A model generated the notes under the pieces. That model made no database searches and was not told where the DNA came from. It saw nothing but the letters and a program-made list of their open reading frames with translations. From Leptodactylus fallax (Eukaryota; Chordata; Amphibia; Anura; Leptodactylidae): DNA of 64,000 nucleotides. Position numbers and translations under genes: made by a program. Shown here one piece after another: positions 46,982 through 56,414 of the stretch. Location of the stretch: assembly GCA_947044405.1 (NCBI GenBank), contig CAMRHE010000167.1:2649001-2713000 (forward strand), written 5' to 3'. The number at the start of each line of letters is the position of its first letter. The first letter of the stretch is position 1.

Positions 46982-48313
46982 AGTGTTCATAGTTGGCAAA
47001 ATTATAGTGTCACCGATTTAGAAAATGTTGTTTTATGTTGAATGGCTATAAAAATTGGGACTCTGCTCTTTGAATATGAATTTTGTGTATTTAGAGTCCA
47101 GTGAGGACAATCCAGTTTCCAGTTGTATCCAACATGCAGATTGGTGTATTCCTGAAAACATTGCCATTCTGTCAGAGGATGTTACAATCACCTGCACATT
47201 TTTCTGCAGTGATACAGTTCTAAACTTGTAAAGTCCCAACCTAAGTGACAAAATTTGAGCAACATTGCTTTTACACCATTTGAAATGGAATGAAATAGTA
47301 TAAATATAGACATTGCTAAGTAGACGTTTTTTGTTGGTTTTTTTTTTTTTATAGGTGGCCCTACATGTTGGTTGAACCCAACAATTTATGATTTTCAACA
47401 TGCCCTTTCTTTTCAAGATATAATCCCCTTCCCTTCCTTTTTGAGATCACATGCTCTCTTTGCCAAGCTGGTTTATATGTTGGAAGGAATAGCTAGGTAA
47501 AGTGTGTGGCCCTTTTTTTTATTTTTTTTTTTTTTTTTTAAGCAGTTGTAGTTAAAATCTTAAAGGGGTTGTCCAGAAATTAGACATCTCACAGAGGAGG
47601 ACGGGGAAGTTGTAACCTAAAAAAAAAATAATACTCACCAGTCCCCGACACTCCATTGTCTTCCGCCGCTGTCCATTTGGACACACACCGTGCCTTCACC
47701 GCCAGAAGTCCTGTGCCGCACATGACCGCTTAGGCCATTCAGTGGCCTCAATGGCCACAGGAAAGAACCCGTTGAAATATGTGAGTGCCTGAGAGCATGT
47801 CATTATCTGGTTTTGTCACTTCTGACCTTTAAGTCTGTGGTTGGTTCTCCTCTTTGAAGTAGCTCAAGACAAATTAGGGGGTTATAAGACTGCCAGACTC
47901 AGGAACTTCTTGGATATCAGAGAAGGTGAGGAGGAGAGGTCTGGGAACCCAGCTTTCCCAGAATCAGCAATTACAAAGAAGAAACATTTCAACACTCTCA
48001 CCACCACCTCATACAGGGGAAAGGAGTGCTCTGACTAAGAAACATCTGAACTGGATGGGACTCCTGAACAAAGGGGAGCGGTATGTGAAACAAAGCCCTA
48101 TTGTTATACAAAACTGCTGACACTAAGAGAACTGGGTAACACCATTGGAGCCAGCCAAGCTGGGTGCTGGTCATTTCCATTCTTCTAAGCTCCATAGTAC
48201 CAAAACTGTACAGTACAAAGAACTGTAACTCTTAAGCTTTTTCTGTTTTTTTTTTTTTTTAACCACAGTTTTTCTTGTTTTGTCACCCTTTTTGTGTGTC
48301 TCTCTCTCTCTCT

Positions 48314-48315
<2 letters not shown>
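46982..48315. other. Non-coding; one T2-like left end
   Basis: TTAAAGGGGTTGTCCAG at 47560 is a T2-type end with no clear partner. T runs at about 47340 and 47514-47539. No gene is recognisable. Confidence 0.4.

Positions 48316-48354
<39 letters not shown>
48316..48354. repeat. (TA)n microsatellite, left flank of LTR element
   Basis: TA repeats end ATAT immediately before the TGTGACAGC terminus. The right flank at 53265 also starts ATAT, so an ATAT target duplication is likely but cannot be proved inside TA repeats. Confidence 0.85.
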
Positions 48355-48357
<3 letters not shown>

Positions 48358-48872
48358 GACAGCTTGGGGAATTACACTCAAAATGGCGGCTTGTCCTGGT
48401 CCGGACAGCGGTGGTTCGTGGTACTGGGCGCCGGAAAGATAGCTTTCAGACGGTCCAAGTGTAAAATAAAATGTGGCTTTATTCAGCTTAACTGCAACAT
48501 AACAAAAACAACAAACACCTAGGCCACAGTTAGGGCACTAACTGACTCCTTGAGTCCCTAACTAGCCTCTGGGGGGCAATAAGAGCTTGACTTAGTCTCT
48601 GTAAGTCCTCTCTGGATCCAGCCCTCTTGGACAGAGCCTCTCTCTCTGTCCTCGCTGGTCCTGACTATTGCTCAGCTCCAGCAACAGTCCCCTGTAGACC
48701 CGAGCCCTCTGGCACAGACCGTCTATCTGTCCAGGTGGGTCCACCATCTCGTGCTCCAAGCAGGTTTCTCCAGCCATCTAGAGATACACGCCCCCACCCA
48801 AAGGCGTGGCTGAGAGCCTTTTCTGGCCTGGCCTGGGTCTCTCAACAGCGCCCTCTGGCTCACATACTTACA
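48355..48872 (-). repeat. Long terminal repeat (3' LTR in minus orientation)
   Basis: 518 bp. Plus-strand ends are TGTGACAGCTTGGGG and CACATACTTACA. The minus-strand AATAAA lies at 48478-48483 (GCTGAATAAAGCC). All of the differences from the other LTR fall in the half farther from the TGTGACAGC end. Confidence 0.93.
48478..48483 (-). promoter_or_regulatory. Polyadenylation signal AATAAA in LTR
   Basis: AATAAA on the minus strand within the LTR, in the right place and orientation to end transcripts that read the ORFs. The same signal sits at 52867-52872 in the other LTR. Inference from position only. Confidence 0.6.
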
Positions 48873-49335
48873 TACCCTCCCCCCTCAGCTTACTACCCAT
48901 GGGGTGAGCTACAACGGGACGAGACCTCCTATGATGAAGTCCCTCTTCAACCAAGTATGCCTGTCCAGTGTCTCTCCAGAAGTCCCCATCTGGCGGTCTC
49001 TTCTTCCAGATTCCGGTTACTCGACACTTCCGGTTTCTCATCACTTTAACTGCTACGCCAAGATCCTGGCCATTCTGTGCAAAGGCAAGTTTTTCTTTAT
49101 CACCTCCACAATTCGCCACACAGGGAATCATATCATTTTCATCACATTTTCCATCATAGTCTTCAGCCATCCCATTGCATGACTTTGATCCCTTTAGTGA
49201 ATAGCCGTAAGAATCTTCTTCTTCTCCTCCTATCACGAATCCACAGGAGTTCAGATACCAGCTAGCACGTACTTCATGTACATCAATGTCTTTAGAGTAT
49301 AAATATTTCACGGGTACCTTTTCTGTAACCTTCAT
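48868..49335 (-). CDS. ORF with partial hnRNP U-type SPRY domain
   Basis: 155 codons from ATG 49335 to a stop at the start of the LTR. The first 90 or so residues (starting [20 protein letters not shown], then [26 protein letters not shown] and [14 protein letters not shown]) match the SPRY domain of hnRNP U/SAF-A family proteins, nuclear RNA- and chromatin-binding proteins in the host. The match also extends a few codons upstream of the ATG in the same frame (GKVCFE). After AVKV the similarity ends and the tail runs over the polypurine tract. The zone begins 26 bp after the stop of the long ORF, in another frame. The domain is partial, so it may not fold. Translation is unproven. Confidence 0.75.
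   Translation of the reverse strand: MKVTEKVPVKYLYSKDIDVHEVRASWYLNSCGFVIGGEEEDSYGYSLKGSKSCNGMAEDYDGKCDENDMIPCVANCGGDKEKLAFAQNGQDLGVAVKVMRNRKCRVTGIWKKRPPDGDFWRDTGQAYLVEEGLHHRRSRPVVAHPMGSKLRGEGM
48875..48886 (-). promoter_or_regulatory. Polypurine tract of LTR element
   Basis: GAGGGGGGAGGG on the minus strand, two bases before the LTR end, is the expected primer for plus-strand synthesis in an LTR element. Confidence 0.8.
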
Positions 49336-49360
49336 TTCAAAGCAAACTTTGCCATCACCA

Positions 49361-52258
49361 TCAAGGCTTTAGAAGTTTAGGAGACATAGTTGGCTTTCTT
49401 TCCTCTTTGTTTGAGAAACACAAGCTCTGTACTGCAATATCTTCTCCTTTTGCACAAGGGCCATACCGTACGCCCTCACATAATAGATCACGCTGAACTA
49501 CATTTTCTGGTATGTCTTTAACAACTGTCCCATCATTGGTGACATGTAACCATCTCTTACTTCTGCATGCAAATGACGGCTGCTCAGTCTCTGCATTAGA
49601 ACCTCTACCACGGTTACTTCCATTAGTTAGGGACTTAGTAACATTGTATCTCAGCCTCTTCTTGTTGCTAATAGCATCAGGCGGTAAAACAACTTCTGCC
49701 TCTTCTCCTCTTTTTGGGTTGACTGTATTATTTCCTGACTCCCCCTTCACAGACAACATGGAGTCATTTCTCACCATTTGTCCACCCGACATTTGGCTAG
49801 AGACAGACACAGCAACACCTTTATCCACAATGGCTTCAGACACTTTAGCTGTTGGGACAACATATGCGTGGTCAGTCTTCTTACGGATTCTTGTTCCACA
49901 CTTTTGATGACCCTTCACCTTATTTACCATCTCACAGCCCTCTAGGCTTCGGACCTCATTGGTTTGAAGCTGGACCCACTCTGTCACAGGCAGTGTGTGA
50001 CCAATCACAGTTTTTTCTTCTGTTGGACCTTCTTTGGCCTCCTCACATTTTGCAGGAAGTCCACCTTTAGCAGCATCTTCCTGGGGAACTATACCCTCTA
50101 CTTGACGTTTTACTGAATCACGTGATTTCATCATAATCTGATCATTGGTATCAACATTAGTGGACCGGTCACTTATGTCTGTCTGACTTAATGATTCTCC
50201 TTTCTCTGCCTCTATGCTGGCAGCTTTCCCCAATTCTAACGCCTTCTGTAGCGCACAAACCTCTGATTCCAGTTTCAGAACTTTCTTCACTGCCACATCT
50301 TTCTGAGCAGCCTCCATCACATCTGCAGACTTTTTGTCAAGTCTTTCATTCAAGTCCCGTATCTCAGTGGCTCTCTTATGTTGCTCTTGGTTGAATAAAG
50401 ACTCTATTTCTTGAATCACATTTTTCAGGGATAACAGCTCTGATTCTTTAGAGGTTAACAGGCTCTGCAGCGAGTCTCTCTCAGCTTCTAGTTCTGCCAG
50501 CTTTGAAGATAGGGCAGATGCCGACTGTTCAATCTGAAAAGTGCGCTCTTCCAACTTTATTTCTGACTCACGCTTCATTTGATCCATCTGAAACTCCAGC
50601 TGTTTCTTGATTTCCTCCTGCTTGTTCACTTGCACCTTTAGTTTAGCAACAAGCATTTTTAGATCTACAATCTCAGTAGATAAATTAGACAGGTTTCTCT
50701 CAAACTGAATCCTCATGTCTTCTATCTGGAGGTCCAATTCTCTCTTGGCCTTTTCCAACATCTCATAAGCATTAGCTTTGTTCTCATACAATATCTGCAC
50801 AGATTCCAGGTTTTTCTCAACTTCATCCTTGGAGCTAACCAAATCCTCCATTTCAGTGTGCCGTTGCTTGTTGAGCCTCTTTAACTCGGCCTTCAATTCA
50901 AGGGCCTCTGCTTCAGCACTGTCACGTTCTTCTGCATATCTAGCAGAAAGAGTCTTCTCTTCACCAAGCCGCTGACCAAACTTTTTCTGCTTCCTTTTCA
51001 AATTTGACACAATCCGATGTTGATGATCAAGATCTACACCTACATCTTCTAGTTCCTGCTGCAGTCTAATTTTCATCTTCTCAAGTTTGTCATAAGCAGC
51101 AGCCTTCTCCTCAAACCGTTGATTTGTAGCTTCTAGCATCTTTTGAAACTTTTCCTTTAGTTCTTCAACAGAGTCCAAGGACCCAATACTATCCTCCATT
51201 TTTTTCTTCATATCAGTCGCCTGAGCCTGTAGTGTTGAAATCTGCTTTGTCAAATCCCTTTTTGCTATCTGCTCTTCTTCTAGTTGCTCAAGGAAACCAT
51301 TTTTCTCATCTTCCATTTGTTTTAGTTTTGTACTAAGCTCAAACTTCTGATGGGTTTCTTCTTGCAAAAGTTCCTGAGTGTCCTGAAGCTGGGATTCTAG
51401 TGTAGAAAAATCTTTGGAAAGTTTGATAAACTTGCTGTCTGCTTGAGAAAGAAGCCCTGTAACATTATTCAATTCTTTGTCTTTATTTTGCACCAAAACA
51501 GACAACTTCTCATTATCTTCACAAGATCCTGACAGCGCCCTCTCCAGGCTACATATTCTAGCTTTAAATTCCCTTTCTCTTTGTTTAGCAGTTTCAAGCT
51601 CATCTCTCAATTTTTCAATGACACTCTCTTTGGCAATGGAGTCTTGAACACGCTGCTCCTTTAAATCCTGGAATTGCTTCTCAAGCACTTGCTTTTGCTC
51701 TACACTCTGTATGACTTCATTAGATACAGCACATTTCATTTCAGCAAACTCCTTCTTAGTGACACAGTCCATTCCAGGCAAACCCAGTACCACATTTTTA
51801 CAACGACTAGAATTTGAACTCCTCATAGATTCAAGATCTTTCTTTAACTTCAGGTTCAGCTTAACGTTAGCTTCAAGATTTTTCTTTGACTGCAGGTTCA
51901 ACTTAAGGTTCTCTTTTTCTAATACCTCAAGTTGCCATTTCCAATCAGATATTTTATCCTCATCAATGAACCTGATGGTTTTATTCTCATCTTGAAGCTG
52001 CTGCACCTTAATATTTTCATCTTTGGCGCTTCCATGCACTCCATTATGAGACACACACTCAGCAGGGACATATTCCATCATAGAATAGAGGTGCTTTAGA
52101 AAAATTGAGTCACCATCATGCAACCCATTATCTTTACTTGCATTCCACCTGATCTGCTCCGGGTTTTGTGTCTCTCTGCATTCAGACTGTTGCACTAACA
52201 CACCTGTGCATAACTTCTCTGCTTTTTTACAAGCTGAAATTCTCTTTTTCTTGCCCAT
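49361..52258 (-). CDS. 965-residue coiled-coil protein with captured myosin II rod
   Basis: Intronless ORF from ATG 52258 (context ACC ATG G, a strong Kozak match) to TGA 49361-49363. Residues 1-110 are polar and unlike anything I know. About 85-660 is predicted coiled coil by its heptad-like E/K/L pattern. Residues about 262-520 match the rod of non-muscle/smooth class II myosin heavy chain (MYH9/10/11 type): [76 protein letters not shown] and [16 protein letters not shown]. No motor head or IQ motifs are present. Residues about 690-965 are of low complexity and unknown, with basic patches ([19 protein letters not shown]). Rods of this kind dimerise; a role in particle assembly is speculation. 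No stops or frameshifts suggest recent age or selection. Confidence 0.85.
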   Translation of the reverse strand: MGKKKRISACKKAEKLCTGVLVQQSECRETQNPEQIRWNASKDNGLHDGDSIFLKHLYSMMEYVPAECVSHNGVHGSAKDENIKVQQLQDENKTIRFIDEDKISDWKWQLEVLEKENLKLNLQSKKNLEANVKLNLKLKKDLESMRSSNSSRCKNVVLGLPGMDCVTKKEFAEMKCAVSNEVIQSVEQKQVLEKQFQDLKEQRVQDSIAKESVIEKLRDELETAKQREREFKARICSLERALSGSCEDNEKLSVLVQNKDKELNNVTGLLSQADSKFIKLSKDFSTLESQLQDTQELLQEETHQKFELSTKLKQMEDEKNGFLEQLEEEQIAKRDLTKQISTLQAQATDMKKKMEDSIGSLDSVEELKEKFQKMLEATNQRFEEKAAAYDKLEKMKIRLQQELEDVGVDLDHQHRIVSNLKRKQKKFGQRLGEEKTLSARYAEERDSAEAEALELKAELKRLNKQRHTEMEDLVSSKDEVEKNLESVQILYENKANAYEMLEKAKRELDLQIEDMRIQFERNLSNLSTEIVDLKMLVAKLKVQVNKQEEIKKQLEFQMDQMKRESEIKLEERTFQIEQSASALSSKLAELEAERDSLQSLLTSKESELLSLKNVIQEIESLFNQEQHKRATEIRDLNERLDKKSADVMEAAQKDVAVKKVLKLESEVCALQKALELGKAASIEAEKGESLSQTDISDRSTNVDTNDQIMMKSRDSVKRQVEGIVPQEDAAKGGLPAKCEEAKEGPTEEKTVIGHTLPVTEWVQLQTNEVRSLEGCEMVNKVKGHQKCGTRIRKKTDHAYVVPTAKVSEAIVDKGVAVSVSSQMSGGQMVRNDSMLSVKGESGNNTVNPKRGEEAEVVLPPDAISNKKRLRYNVTKSLTNGSNRGRGSNAETEQPSFACRSKRWLHVTNDGTVVKDIPENVVQRDLLCEGVRYGPCAKGEDIAVQSLCFSNKEERKPTMSPKLLKP

Positions 52259-52743
52259 GGTTTACTAACAAGATTACACAATATTCCACAGCAACCTTGG
52301 GGTTCAACCGGCAGCAACTTCTTGCTATCTTCTGCAGTCACCTGTATTCACACAGTTAACTTATGTGGCACTACAACAACCAGCATTTTCTTCTGTCTTC
52401 CACAGAAAACACCAACATGGCACCATAGCCTTTCACATAGACTGTTTATGTGGCACTACAACAACCAGCTTCTACACACATTGCTTATTTTCTTGCCATC
52501 AGCAAGCACTTTATAGACTTCTGTGCCACAGTATACACAAAGTCCATTCCCTGGATTCCTCTTCCAGAGTTTTACTTTCACCTTGCTATGTTGCAATTCA
52601 CTCACCCCCTCCTGGGTTTCTTCAGTTGAAACAGATTTCTTCCAGCTGTAGGCCACAATGCACACTTTGCAGTACTGCAATCACCAAACACTTGTCTTCC
52701 AGGACTTGCGTGGATCTCTTTATGCGCGCTATTCTCCACCATA
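52259..52743 (-). other. Leader of the LTR element with duplicated 24-mer
   Basis: Between the primer-binding site and the long ORF. The plus-strand 24-mer beginning TTATGTGGCACTACAACAAC occurs at 52361-52384 and 52446-52469, 85 bp apart. A minus-strand frame at 52456-52680 has two CxxC-like pairs (CKVC, CVYC) but no ATG, and I do not recognise it. It could be a remnant of a third captured sequence. Confidence 0.5.
52724..52741 (-). promoter_or_regulatory. Primer-binding site of LTR element
   Basis: TGGTGGAGAATAGCGCGC on the minus strand starts two bases inside the LTR end and begins TGG, complementary to the CCA tail of a tRNA. I cannot say which tRNA. Confidence 0.65.
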
Positions 52744-53264
52744 TGTGACAGCTTGGGGAATTACACTCAAAATGGCGGCTTGTCCTGGTCCGGACAGCGG
52801 TGGTTCGTGGTACTGGGCGCCGGAAAGATAGCTTTCAGACGGTCCAAGTGTAAAATAAAATGTGGCTTTATTCAGCTTAACTGCAACATAACAAAAACAA
52901 CAAACACCTAGGCCACAGTTAGGGCACTAACTGACTCCTTGAGTCCCTAACTAGCCTCTGGGGGGCAATAAGAGCTTGACTTAGTCTCTGTAAGTCCTCT
53001 CTGGATCCAGCCCTCTTGGACAGAGCCTCTCTCTCTCTGTCCTCGCTGGTCCTGACTATTGCTCAGCTCCAGCAACAGTCCCCTGTAGACCCGAGCACTT
53101 CTGGCACAGACCGTCTATCTGTCCAGGTGGGCCCACCATCTCTTGCTCCAAGCAGGTTTCTCCAGCCTTCTGGAGATATGCGCCCCCACCCAAAGGCGTG
53201 GCTGAGAGCCTTTTCTCGCCTGGCCTGGGTCTCTCAACAGCGCCCTCTGGCTCACATACTTACA
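52744..53264 (-). repeat. Long terminal repeat (5' LTR in minus orientation)
   Basis: 521 bp, nearly identical to 48355-48872. It would hold the promoter for the element. I see no clear TATA box. The minus-strand AATAAA is at 52867-52872. Confidence 0.93.
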
Positions 53265-53267
53265 ATA

Positions 53268-53312
<45 letters not shown>
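53265..53312. repeat. (TA)n microsatellite, right flank of LTR element
   Basis: ATATC then TA repeats followed by oligo-A. Together with 48316-48354 it shows the LTR element split one TA microsatellite. Confidence 0.85.
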
Positions 53313-53316
<4 letters not shown>

Positions 53317-53585
53317 AAAAAAAAAAGCAGGCTCACTTTACTCTGCAGCTTCACTTTACTCTGGAGTGCTTTTTTGCTTAATATATTGGTGGGACAGCCA
53401 TTTTCCTGAGTTGAGCACCTGACTGCATACTGGTGCGATCTGAAATCTTTTTGGACTAATAGATACTGTATATAGATGGGACATGTGCACAGTATGATGC
53501 CCCATTGTTGCTCCTGTACACAGGTTGATGCCCCAAGTAATCTGTATTTCTTTATCCCCCCTCCCCCCCACCATACCCTGCAGAC

Positions 53586-53743
53586 ACCAATCCCATCCAT
53601 AACTTGGCAGGGGGAAGACCATGTGACTGTACACGTTACTCGGCATCCTCTATGGTAACACACTGGAGGAAGCTCAGTGATGTGTACAGTCACATGGTCC
53701 AAGCACCACCCCCATTGCTAAGTTATGGATGGAATAGCGGTTT
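53586..53743. mobile_element. Foldback MITE
   Basis: CCAATCCCATCCATAACTTG and CCATGTGACTGTACACGTTA on the left pair with GTGTACAGTCACATGG and TAAGTTATGGATGGAAT on the right. Non-coding. Confidence 0.65.
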
Positions 53744-54521
53744 TCAGATCCCAGGGACAGACAGATGAACATCAGTTATAAAGCACAGGACGCAGAGGGG
53801 AAAGTTGACATGCCAAAGATTGCAGACCCCAGTGCTAATTGAATTGCTAATTGAATTTCTTTACATTGTTACCACCATGAGTTAAGGATTACTAAGTTTG
53901 TCTTCTAAAATAATGTGTGCTACATATACAGATTTATTTCTACTATATGATGAAGTCATATCTATTGAGTGGAACCATGCTATTATTTCTTGCAGTGCAG
54001 TGACCTTCATGGTGTGTGTTTTTAATGTGGGTAGGAGGACATGATTAATGTTATATTATGACAACATTTCATGAGATGTTATATAAACACTGATCTCTAT
54101 TATAGTAGCTGGTGGGGAAAGAAAAAGAGTTGCTTAGTAATTTTATTTGTAAATATCATACAATTGAATCTGTTCTTTATCTATAACAATAATGGTGTAC
54201 ACAGAAATTAGATTTGAGATCTTCCTTTTATATTTGTCATATGTGAAATGTCCTGATGCTTTGTAAATAATGATAACCTTTTACTCTCTCCAACTTCCTT
54301 GCCCATAAGCCTTATTTTGCACCATGTGAATGTCAAACTGTTCTAAGAAGTCAGTGTTGTAAGTAGAGGGTGTGTATATACAGTACTACTTCATGTCTGG
54401 ACAAATCCCACTCAGATCTAGAATCTTGGGGAATGGCTTGGCGGAAAAGCCTTACAATGAAAAGACTTACAAAGCACCAACAAAGTTGCACCAAAACGTG
54501 GAAAAAAATGTTGATGCCGAG
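53744..54521. other. Non-coding; nothing recognised
   Basis: AT-rich sequence with no gene or paired ends. Confidence 0.45.
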
Positions 54522-54978
54522 TAAGGGCCGGTACACATCTGCGTTCAGGTTTCCATTCGGGGAGTCCGCTTGGGAACCCCCCGAACGGAAACCTATATGC
54601 ATTAAAAACGGTTTACATGGGAAAACACACGGATCCCATAGACTATAACAGGGTCCGTGTGGTTTCCGCACGAAACTTGTGGAGTGGAAAGTGCTGCTTG
54701 CAGCACTTTTCTCTCCACTTGCTTCGTGCGGAGACCACACTGATCCCATTATAGTCTATGGGGTCCATGTGGTTTCCTAGGTAAACCACTTAAAGCATTT
54801 TTCTCTCCGCTTGCTTTGTGCGGAAACTGAGCGGAAACCACACGGACCCCATTATAGTCTATGGGGTCCGTGTGGTTTCCCAGGTAAACCGCTTTTTATG
54901 CGTATAGGTTTCCGTTCGTGGGGGTCCCCAAGCGGACTCCCCGAAGGAAACCCGAACGCAGACATGAATCGACCCTAA
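54522..54978. mobile_element. Large foldback MITE with TAA target site
   Basis: TAA GGGCCGGTACACATCTGCGT on the left pairs with CGCAGACATGAATCGACCC TAA on the right. Inside, GGTTTCCATTCGGGGAGTCC pairs with GGACTCCCCGAAGGAAAC, and there are three copies of a TCCCATTATAGTCTATGGGG-type block. The TAA duplication suggests PIF/Harbinger, as for 8066-8491. Confidence 0.7.
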
Positions 54979-55904
54979 GCACGCCAATAGTTGTTGCACA
55001 AAAGGTCTAAAATGATGTAGCATAGCATGTAGGCACTGGGTAAGTTTGGCACATCTGTCAACATATTAGACAGGATTAGTAAATCTGCCCCAGTGTTTTT
55101 GCCAAAGCCAAAATATCTTTCAGTTGTGAGTATACAGTATGTGTAATCTCTGACTTAATCTTCATCTGTGCGAAAACAGGAAGTTTTTTTTACTATGGTG
55201 GGTGTTTTGAAACTTCATATGACTACAGTAAATCTACCTCACTGTTGATAAGGTGTAGAAATGGGTAGGCATAATTTTCTAGTCATTCTGGCAACAGGAA
55301 TTGATGCAATCCTTTGCTACGACAATATAGCGAAATATGGAGACTATGGGGCTGAATTATTTTTTTTTTTTTATTGCAGAAAACTGTCACACAAGCCATG
55401 GATGAAGTTGCAATTTTTGTGCAAATCAGAATTGCACAAAAGTTTAAACACACATGCCACTTTAATTCCATCATCTTGGTGAGATCACCATGTATGCCTG
55501 TTTTCTAGCGTAAATTATGCCAAAAATCTACGCCAGTATCGATCTATGTCAAGTAGCTGGCGTGGTTTTCTGATTAGGCACATGGACCCAGAAGGAGGCT
55601 TATCAAAAATAAAGCACAGACTTCAGAGTTGCAGGAAACGCTGGTCTTAATAAATCAGCCCCTATTTATACAAAGAGGTTATACTCTGAACCTGAATGTA
55701 ACTTCTTGTTTCCCATTATAATTCATGCCTCTGTTGCCAAGATATTAATCTATTTGACAATATGCAAATTGGCAATCTGGAGCACCAAGGGGCGGCTCTG
55801 TTATTCCAAACTGCTACACCCCACACTGCTGTAATATGCAGGTACAAATGCAAGATAGCACAGCTCCATGGTCCTGTCACTAAAAGAATGGAGGAGGGAA
55901 GAAA
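54979..55904. other. Non-coding; nothing recognised
   Basis: No gene or clear repeat pair. A T run at about 55359-55371. Confidence 0.4.
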
Positions 55905-56215
55905 GGTGTATTCAGTGGTGTAACAAAAGTCTTGTGGGCCCAGGTGCAAACTTTTGTCCGGGGCCCCCTACCCCCTCCCAAAGCAAATTTTTGACGGTTA
56001 CGGGTGCTGCAGCGGTATCTCAGATACTTGAAAGGGATACAGCTGTAGTACTCACAACTGCAACTATCAAGAATATGATGGTGAGCAGTGCAGCGCCCAG
56101 CATATAAAAACAATAATGGGAGCTGCGTGCTTTGGGAAACAGCTGATCTGCAGGGTCCTAACAGAGATAGAAAGATCAGTTGGGGTCCAACACTTGCGGC
56201 CCCTGATCAGTTCTT
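55905..56215. repeat. Dispersed repeat with CAGTGGTGTAAC end
   Basis: Begins TTCAGTGGTGTAACAAAAGT and GGGCCCAGGTGCAAAC. The reverse-complement end TCGTTACACCACTGGG closes a related stretch at 60240-60705, so both are copies of one repeat. Non-coding. Confidence 0.45.
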
Positions 56216-56414
56216 TGAAGTTACTGAACTGATCCTAATGAAACAAATGTACTGCTAGCTAGTATAAATGTAAGGGCACTGGTCATTTTGACCGAGGTCA
56301 TTTTGCAGCTTCCAAGTGCAGATTCTAAGTGTATAGACCAGAATTAGGCCAGAATTGGACCAGAAGGGAACTGAAGGTAACAACCTACTAAATGCAAACA
56401 AAATTAGCCACATA

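Larger units (their letters stand above)
48355..53264 (-). mobile_element. Non-autonomous LTR retrotransposon carrying host gene pieces
   Basis: A 4.9-kb unit bounded by two direct repeats. On the minus strand the order is LTR, TA, primer-binding site TGGTGGAGAATAGCGCGC, a leader of about 480 bp, a 965-codon ORF, a second ORF, polypurine tract GAGGGGGGAGGG, TA, LTR. The LTRs begin TG and end CA and contain AATAAA. I see no gag, protease, RT, RNase H or integrase. It must have depended on enzymes of another element. The long ORF contains a myosin II rod and the second ORF an hnRNP U-type SPRY piece, both without introns, so they came from spliced RNA. LTR divergence by eye is about 8 substitutions and 2 small indels. 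Confidence 0.88.

Noticed and set aside
48627..49049. 140-codon plus-strand frame covering the LTR (also at 53016-53381)
   Set aside because: It repeats in both LTRs and crosses into the element body. It lies opposite to the transcription direction inferred from the poly(A) signal, primer-binding site and polypurine tract.
49512..52748. Plus-strand open frames opposite the 965-codon ORF
   Set aside because: They are shadows of the coiled-coil ORF, rich in Leu/Ser/Phe as expected from the complement of Glu/Lys/Gln-rich codons.
48355..53264. Reading the unit as an endogenous retrovirus with intact viral genes
   Set aside because: I found no protease, RT, RNase H, integrase or envelope features in any frame between the LTRs.
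53115..53702. 195-codon minus-strand frame
   Set aside because: It runs from a foldback element through the TA microsatellite (YIYIYIY) into the LTR. No conserved protein is encoded.
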